The notes below the pieces were generated by a model. The model was not told where the DNA came from. It worked only from the letters and a program-made list of their open reading frames with translations, and made no database searches. A stretch of 64,000 bases of DNA from Enterobacteriaceae endosymbiont of Donacia clavipes. Its GTDB lineage: Bacteria; Pseudomonadota; Gammaproteobacteria; Enterobacterales; Enterobacteriaceae. Positions 59,609 to 64,000 of this stretch are shown piece after piece (the first letter of the stretch is position 1; every line of letters begins with the position of its first letter). Location: assembly GCF_012570365.1 (NCBI RefSeq), contig NZ_CP046208.1, positions 129,472 through 193,471 of the forward strand. The letters run 5' to 3'. Both the position numbers and the translations under genes were made by a program.

Positions 59609-61084
59609 TTATTTAATTAAAGTTTTCATATGAATCATATAACTTCTTAAAACATAACCTATTTTTTCAATAGGGTGATTTCTAATATTATAATTTATAT
59701 CACGTAAATAAATATTATTTATAAATTTATTATCAATTTTAACAATACCTAAATCTTCTTTTGTAAGACTTTTCATAAATTCTTGTAATAAAGGAATAGC
59801 TTTATTTGTAAATAAATAATTACCATATTCAGCTGTATCAGATATAACTTTATTCATTTCATATAATTTTTTTCTTGAAATAGTATTAGCAATTAAAGGT
59901 AATTCATGTAATGATTCATAGTATGCTGATGCAGGTGATATTCCTGATTCTATCATTAATTCATATGATAATTCAATACTACTCTTAATAAGAGCAGTCA
60001 TAAAAATACCTTTATCAAAATAATCTTTTTCATTTACATAATTATTTTTTATAATTTTAATTTTTTCAAAATTATTATTTTTATATATTTTTCTCCATTT
60101 ATTTAAATTTTGATTATTATTTTTCCAATCTTTTATAAGATCTTGAGAAAATTTTCCTGAAATTATATTATCAATGTGTAATTTAAATAAAGGCTTTAAT
60201 AATTTTTTTAAAATTAAAGATAATTCATAAGAACGTATTTTATTAAAATTATTTAATCTATCCATCATTAAACTAATACCACCTTGTTTTAAAGCTTCAG
60301 TAATATATTCCCATCCAAATTGGATAAATTGTGAAGCATATGATGAATTAATATTAAATTTTAATAATTTATCAAATAATAAAATAGATGCTGTTTGTAA
60401 CATTCCACATAAAACTGTTTGTTCTCCTATTAAATCAGATTTAACTTCTGCAATAAAAGATGATTCTAATACACCAGCTTTATGACTACCAATAGCTACT
60501 GCCCATGCTTTAGCTATTTTAAATCCAGAATTAGTATTATCATAATTTTGATGAACAGCAATTAAAGATGGAACACCAAAACCTCTTTTAAATTCTTCTC
60601 TTACTTCTGTTCCTGGACATTTTGGTGCAACCATAATTACCGAAATATTTTTAGGAATAAGTTCTCCTTCTTCTATAATATTAAAACCATGAGAATAACC
60701 TAATGTAGCTTTTTCTTTTATTAAATGTTTAATTTTTTTTAAAACATTATGATGATTTTTATCAGGAGTTAAATTAATTATTAAATCTGCAGTAGGTATT
60801 AATTCTTCATATGTACCAACTACAAAATTATTCATATAAGCTCTTCGCCAAGATTCATTTTTATTCTTTATAGATTCAGTTTTTAAAGCATAAAATATAT
60901 TCAATCCAGAATCTCTCATATTTAATCCTTGATTTAATCCTTGAGATCCACATCCTATAATAACAATTTTTTTATTTTTTAAATCATTTATACTTTGTAT
61001 AAATTCGTTAGGTTGCATTAATCTACATTTTTGTAAATTCTTTAATTTTCTACGAAAATTTAAAGTATTAAAATAATTTTTCAT
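59609..61084 (-). CDS. ilvC: Ketol-acid reductoisomerase IlvC (class II)
   Basis: IlvC converts acetolactate or acetohydroxybutyrate to the dihydroxy acids with NADPH and Mg. The N-terminal dinucleotide fold has [23 protein letters not shown] near residue 35, followed by [27 protein letters not shown] residues. The knotted domain holds the metal ligands in [13 protein letters not shown] and [14 protein letters not shown]. The length of 491 residues is that of the long class II enzyme of enterobacteria (E. coli 491). It lies next to ilvD; ilvA and ilvY, which separate them in E. coli, are missing. Confidence 0.98.
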   Translation of the reverse strand: MKNYFNTLNFRRKLKNLQKCRLMQPNEFIQSINDLKNKKIVIIGCGSQGLNQGLNMRDSGLNIFYALKTESIKNKNESWRRAYMNNFVVGTYEELIPTADLIINLTPDKNHHNVLKKIKHLIKEKATLGYSHGFNIIEEGELIPKNISVIMVAPKCPGTEVREEFKRGFGVPSLIAVHQNYDNTNSGFKIAKAWAVAIGSHKAGVLESSFIAEVKSDLIGEQTVLCGMLQTASILLFDKLLKFNINSSYASQFIQFGWEYITEALKQGGISLMMDRLNNFNKIRSYELSLILKKLLKPLFKLHIDNIISGKFSQDLIKDWKNNNQNLNKWRKIYKNNNFEKIKIIKNNYVNEKDYFDKGIFMTALIKSSIELSYELMIESGISPASAYYESLHELPLIANTISRKKLYEMNKVISDTAEYGNYLFTNKAIPLLQEFMKSLTKEDLGIVKIDNKFINNIYLRDINYNIRNHPIEKIGYVLRSYMIHMKTLIK

Positions 61085-61264
61085 TAAAATAATCCTATTT
61101 AATATATAAATTAATATTTAATTAGTTTAATAAATATTTTTTTAAAAATATTTATTAAATATGAATAAATATTATTTTATCATTTGTTTAAGAGAATTTA
61201 TATATAGTTTATACTTAATAAATTATATTTTATTTTTATAGATTAATTTATTATATAATTTAAG

Positions 61265-61290
61265 ATAAATTAATTTTAAAATTAATTTAT
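61265..61290 (-). terminator. Possible terminator between ilvD and ilvC
   Basis: A perfect 26-bp palindrome, ataaattaatttt with aaaattaatttat, lies about 35 bases beyond the ilvD stop. A second near-perfect repeat, aataaatattttt/aaaaatatttatt with a 2-base loop, lies at 61129-61156, about 45 bases before the ilvC start. Both are A/T only, so chance cannot be excluded. This 239-base gap is where ilvA and ilvY were; no remnant of either could be read. Confidence 0.4.
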
Positions 61291-61323
61291 TATTTAAAAT
61301 ATTTAAATTTAAATTTTTATTTA

Positions 61324-63192
61324 TTAGATATCTAATTTATTTTTATCTCTAACAGCACCTTTATCAGCACTAGTTACTAAATATGCATATGCTTTTAATG
61401 CAAAAGAAATTTTTCTTTTTCTTTTTAATAAAGGAGTATAGGCTAAATGTTTTCTCTGTTCTTCTATTTTTATCCTATCCATTAAAATATTATTTGATAC
61501 ATCTAGTATTATAGATCTATTTGGTATATTAATTTTAATAATATCTCCATTTTTTATTAATGCTATCATACCTTTATTTGCTGCTTCAGGAGAAATATGC
61601 CCTATAGATAATCCAGAAGTACCACCTGAAAATCTTCCATCAGTAATTAAAGCACAATTTTTATCTAATTTCATTGATTTTAAATAAGAAGTAGGATATA
61701 ACATTTCTTGCATTCCTGGACCCCCTTTTGGACCTTCATACCTTATTACAACTATTTCTCCTGGTAAAATTTTTTTATTTAAAATTGCATATATTGCTGA
61801 TTCTTGACTTTCATATACTTTAGCTTTTCCTGTAAAAATTAGTAATTTTTTATCTACACTAGCTGTTTTTACAACACATCCATTTTTAGCAAGATTACCA
61901 TATAAAACAGCTAATCCTCCATCTTTACTAAAAGCATATTTATATGAACGTATACAACCTTTTTTTCTATTATTATCTAAATTATTCCATATTTTATTTT
62001 GTGAAAAAGGTTTATTAGTTTTAATGTTACCTGGAGCAGAAGAAAAAAAATTTTTTATTTTTAAATCTTTATTAATCATTATGTCATATTTTTTTATTGT
62101 TTCTTTTATAGTTAATCCTAAAATATTTTTAACATTTTTATGTATTAATCCCATTCTATTTAATTCTCCTAAAATTCCTATAACTCCACCAGCTCTATGA
62201 AAATCTTCCATATAAAATTTATTTGTACTAGGAGAAATTTTACATAACCAAGGTATTTTTTTTGATAATCTATCAATTGTTTTAAGATTAAAATTTATAT
62301 TAGTTTCTTGAGCTAAAGCTAACATATGCAAAATTGTATTTGTAGAACCACCCATAGCAATATCTAACATAATTGAATTTTCGAAAGATTCTTGATTTGC
62401 AATATTTCTAGGTAAAAAATCAATATTATTATTTTCGTAATATTTTTTTGTAATTTCTACTATTTTATGTGCTGATTGTATACATAATTTTTTACGATTT
62501 TTATGTGTAGATAGTAAAGAACCATTACCTGGTAATGCTAAACCTAAAACTTCTACTATACAATTCATTGAATTAGCTGTAAACATTCCTGAACAAGAAC
62601 CACATGTTGGACATGCATTAAGTTCTATTTCTTTAATATAATTATCTGATTGTTTTAAATCAGCTGATTGAATCATAGCATCAACTAAATTAATTCTAGT
62701 AATTTTGTTTTTATTAATATTCACAATCTTTCCAGCTTCCATTGGTCCACCTGATATAAATACAGTAGGTATATTTAAACGCAAGCTAGCCATTAACATT
62801 CCTGGAGTAATTTTATCACAATTAGATATACAAATCATCGAATCTACACAATGAGCATTTATAACATATTCTATTGAATCAGCAATAAGTTCTCTAGAAG
62901 GTAAAGAATATAACATACCATTATGTCCCATAGCTATACCATCATCAATTGCTATTGTATTAAATTCTTTTGGTACGGCTCCTTTTTTTTTTATTTCCTT
63001 AGAAATTATTTTACTTAATTTTTGTAGGTGCATATGACCAGGAACAAATTCTGAAAAAGAATTAACTATAGCAATAATTGGTTTATTAAAATCTTCATTA
63101 TTCATACCTGTTGCTCTCCAAAGAGAGCGAGCTCCTGCCATATTACGACCTTTAGTTGTGATAAATGAACGATAAATAGGCATATTTCTCAC
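61324..63192 (-). CDS. ilvD: Dihydroxy-acid dehydratase IlvD
   Basis: IlvD dehydrates the dihydroxy acids to the 2-keto acids for valine, isoleucine and leucine, using an oxygen-sensitive Fe-S cluster. Landmarks are [15 protein letters not shown] near residue 16, [15 protein letters not shown] near residue 122 (cluster Cys), [18 protein letters not shown] near residue 194 (cluster Cys pair), [12 protein letters not shown], and the C-terminal [23 protein letters not shown]. Length is 622 (E. coli 616). It lies 22 bases after the ilvE remnant, as in the E. coli ilvGMEDA operon. Its products now appear to lack an in-house aminotransferase. Confidence 0.98.
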   Translation of the reverse strand: MRNMPIYRSFITTKGRNMAGARSLWRATGMNNEDFNKPIIAIVNSFSEFVPGHMHLQKLSKIISKEIKKKGAVPKEFNTIAIDDGIAMGHNGMLYSLPSRELIADSIEYVINAHCVDSMICISNCDKITPGMLMASLRLNIPTVFISGGPMEAGKIVNINKNKITRINLVDAMIQSADLKQSDNYIKEIELNACPTCGSCSGMFTANSMNCIVEVLGLALPGNGSLLSTHKNRKKLCIQSAHKIVEITKKYYENNNIDFLPRNIANQESFENSIMLDIAMGGSTNTILHMLALAQETNINFNLKTIDRLSKKIPWLCKISPSTNKFYMEDFHRAGGVIGILGELNRMGLIHKNVKNILGLTIKETIKKYDIMINKDLKIKNFFSSAPGNIKTNKPFSQNKIWNNLDNNRKKGCIRSYKYAFSKDGGLAVLYGNLAKNGCVVKTASVDKKLLIFTGKAKVYESQESAIYAILNKKILPGEIVVIRYEGPKGGPGMQEMLYPTSYLKSMKLDKNCALITDGRFSGGTSGLSIGHISPEAANKGMIALIKNGDIIKINIPNRSIILDVSNNILMDRIKIEEQRKHLAYTPLLKRKRKISFALKAYAYLVTSADKGAVRDKNKLDI

Positions 63193-63213
63193 TTTTTTTT
63201 TAATAATTAATAA

Positions 63214-64000
63214 TTATAAATCTATATGATCTAACCAATTCCATTTATCTTTTATTTGTCCCGTAAATAAATATAAAAATTCTTCTTGTATTTTTTGTGT
63301 AATTTTACCTCTTTTACCATTATTTATTAATATATCATCTATACTACAAACAGGAATAATTTCAGCTGCTGTTCCTGTTAAAAATATTTCATCAGCTAAA
63401 TATAAAAATTCTCTTAATATTAGAGATTCTTTTATTTTTAAATTAATTTTTTTTGCTATTTTTAAAACTGAATCTCTTGTAATTCCTGGTAAAATAGATT
63501 AAGTTAATCGAGGAGTGAATAAAATATTATTTTTAATAATAAATATATTTTCTCCTGCCCTTCGGAAACAAAATCTAAACTATCTAGTGCTATTCCTTCA
63601 TCATATCCATTTCTTGTGCTTCACTACTTATTAATAATAAGGATAAATAATTACCACCTGCTTTTGCTAAACTAGGTATAGTATTAGGTTTAATTTTATT
63701 CCAAAAAGATATTATTGTTTTAATACCATTATTTTTTGCATTATCATCAAGATAATTTTTCCATAAAAAAGCACTAATCATTATATCTGCATAATAATTT
63801 TTAGGAGGATTAATTCCTAAACCTACATCTCCTATAAATATTAAAATTCTTATATAAGCTTCTTTTAATTTATTTATATTAATTATGATATGAACAGCAT
63901 TAATTATTTCTTGTATAGTAAATTTTAATGAAAAACGATAAATTTTAGCAGAATTATATAAACGATCAATATGATCTTGATGACGAAAAATAACAGAACC
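63214..64000 (-). pseudogene. ilvE: Branched-chain aminotransferase ilvE with three lesions (5' end outside window)
   Basis: IlvE transaminates the 2-keto acids to Val, Leu and Ile using PLP. The coding sequence is easily read from the right edge: GSVIFRHQDHIDRLYNSAK, GDVGLGINPPKNYYADI, and the PLP-lysine box AKAGGNYLSLL. It resumes after the lesions with ILPGITRDSVLKI, YLADEIFLTGTAAEI and the end WLDHIDL, with stop TAA at 63216-63214. Three faults interrupt it. One base is missing near 63609-63617, where EAQE breaks before GYDEGIALD. A second base is missing at about 63558-63560, between SEG and AGENIF. TAA at 63501-63499 replaces an expected Ser codon before SILPGI. Only a 63-codon open piece remains around the lysine. 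The gene may be a recent pseudogene or hold sequencing errors. Confidence 0.85.

Noticed and set aside
63490..63620. Programmed frameshifting or recoding in ilvE
   Set aside because: The two shift sites have no slippery heptamer, the third lesion is a plain nonsense codon, and two shifts plus a stop would be needed together.
63590..63781. A 63-codon open frame inside the ilvE region as a separate small gene
   Set aside because: It is the in-frame piece of IlvE around the PLP lysine. Homologous sequence continues on both sides in this and other frames, so it is part of the broken ilvE.

Overview
The window is a chromosome segment of a very AT-rich gammaproteobacterium whose gene blocks follow Escherichia coli order (Enterobacterales type). 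Extreme AT bias, short intergenic gaps, many single-gene losses inside otherwise collinear blocks, and no mobile elements, phage or CRISPR arrays point to an obligate, probably insect-associated, nutritional endosymbiont. The species cannot be named from the sequence alone.

Layout. 1-2.3 kb: mutS (cut by the left edge) and a YbhL-like membrane protein. 2.4-12.3 kb: a stripped dcw cluster, rsmH-murE-murF-mraY-murD-murG-murC-ddlB, in which every gene for peptidoglycan precursors remains while ftsL, ftsI, ftsW, ftsQ, ftsA, ftsZ and lpxC are missing. 12.4-19 kb: a DUF721/DciA-like gene, secA, and dnaK-dnaJ behind a conserved sigma-32 promoter. 19.3-26.2 kb: pepA, valS, argF, a decayed ridA, and potD. 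26.3-29.1 kb: tRNA-Asn, prmB, aroC and a 2-Cys peroxiredoxin. 29.5-35 kb: rsmC, apaH, apaG, rsmA, surA and divergent djlA (pdxA and lptD lost). 35-39.8 kb: acpS, era, rnc, lepB, lepA (recO and pdxJ lost). 39.9-46.2 kb: prlC, rlmB, miaA, mutL, tRNA-Gly, orn. Then a gene desert of about 0.94 kb, followed by epmA, efp, epmB, groEL-groES and tRNA-Phe (47-52.3 kb), ompA and ygfZ, carB-carA, and ilvC, ilvD and a broken ilvE at the right edge.

How the genes fit together. argF and carAB (arginine and pyrimidines), aroC (aromatics) and ilvC/ilvD (branched-chain amino acids) fit a symbiont that provisions amino acids. The final branched-chain step (ilvE) carries three lesions, ilvA is absent from its usual place, and ridA, whose product protects IlvE from IlvA-generated 2-aminoacrylate, is a pseudogene. 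Together these suggest coordinated loss of the IlvA-RidA-IlvE module. The chaperones DnaK/DnaJ/GroEL/GroES keep recognisable heat-shock promoters. Both promoters carry a perfect inverted repeat that mirrors the -35 element, which is the most unusual regulatory signal here. EF-P keeps both of its modifying enzymes, EpmA and EpmB, and ValS keeps the proline triplet that makes EF-P important.

I found no novel defence, secretion or mobile system. The interest lies in reductive evolution: which steps are lost, which are kept, and what small regulatory sequences survive in a background that is almost entirely A and T.
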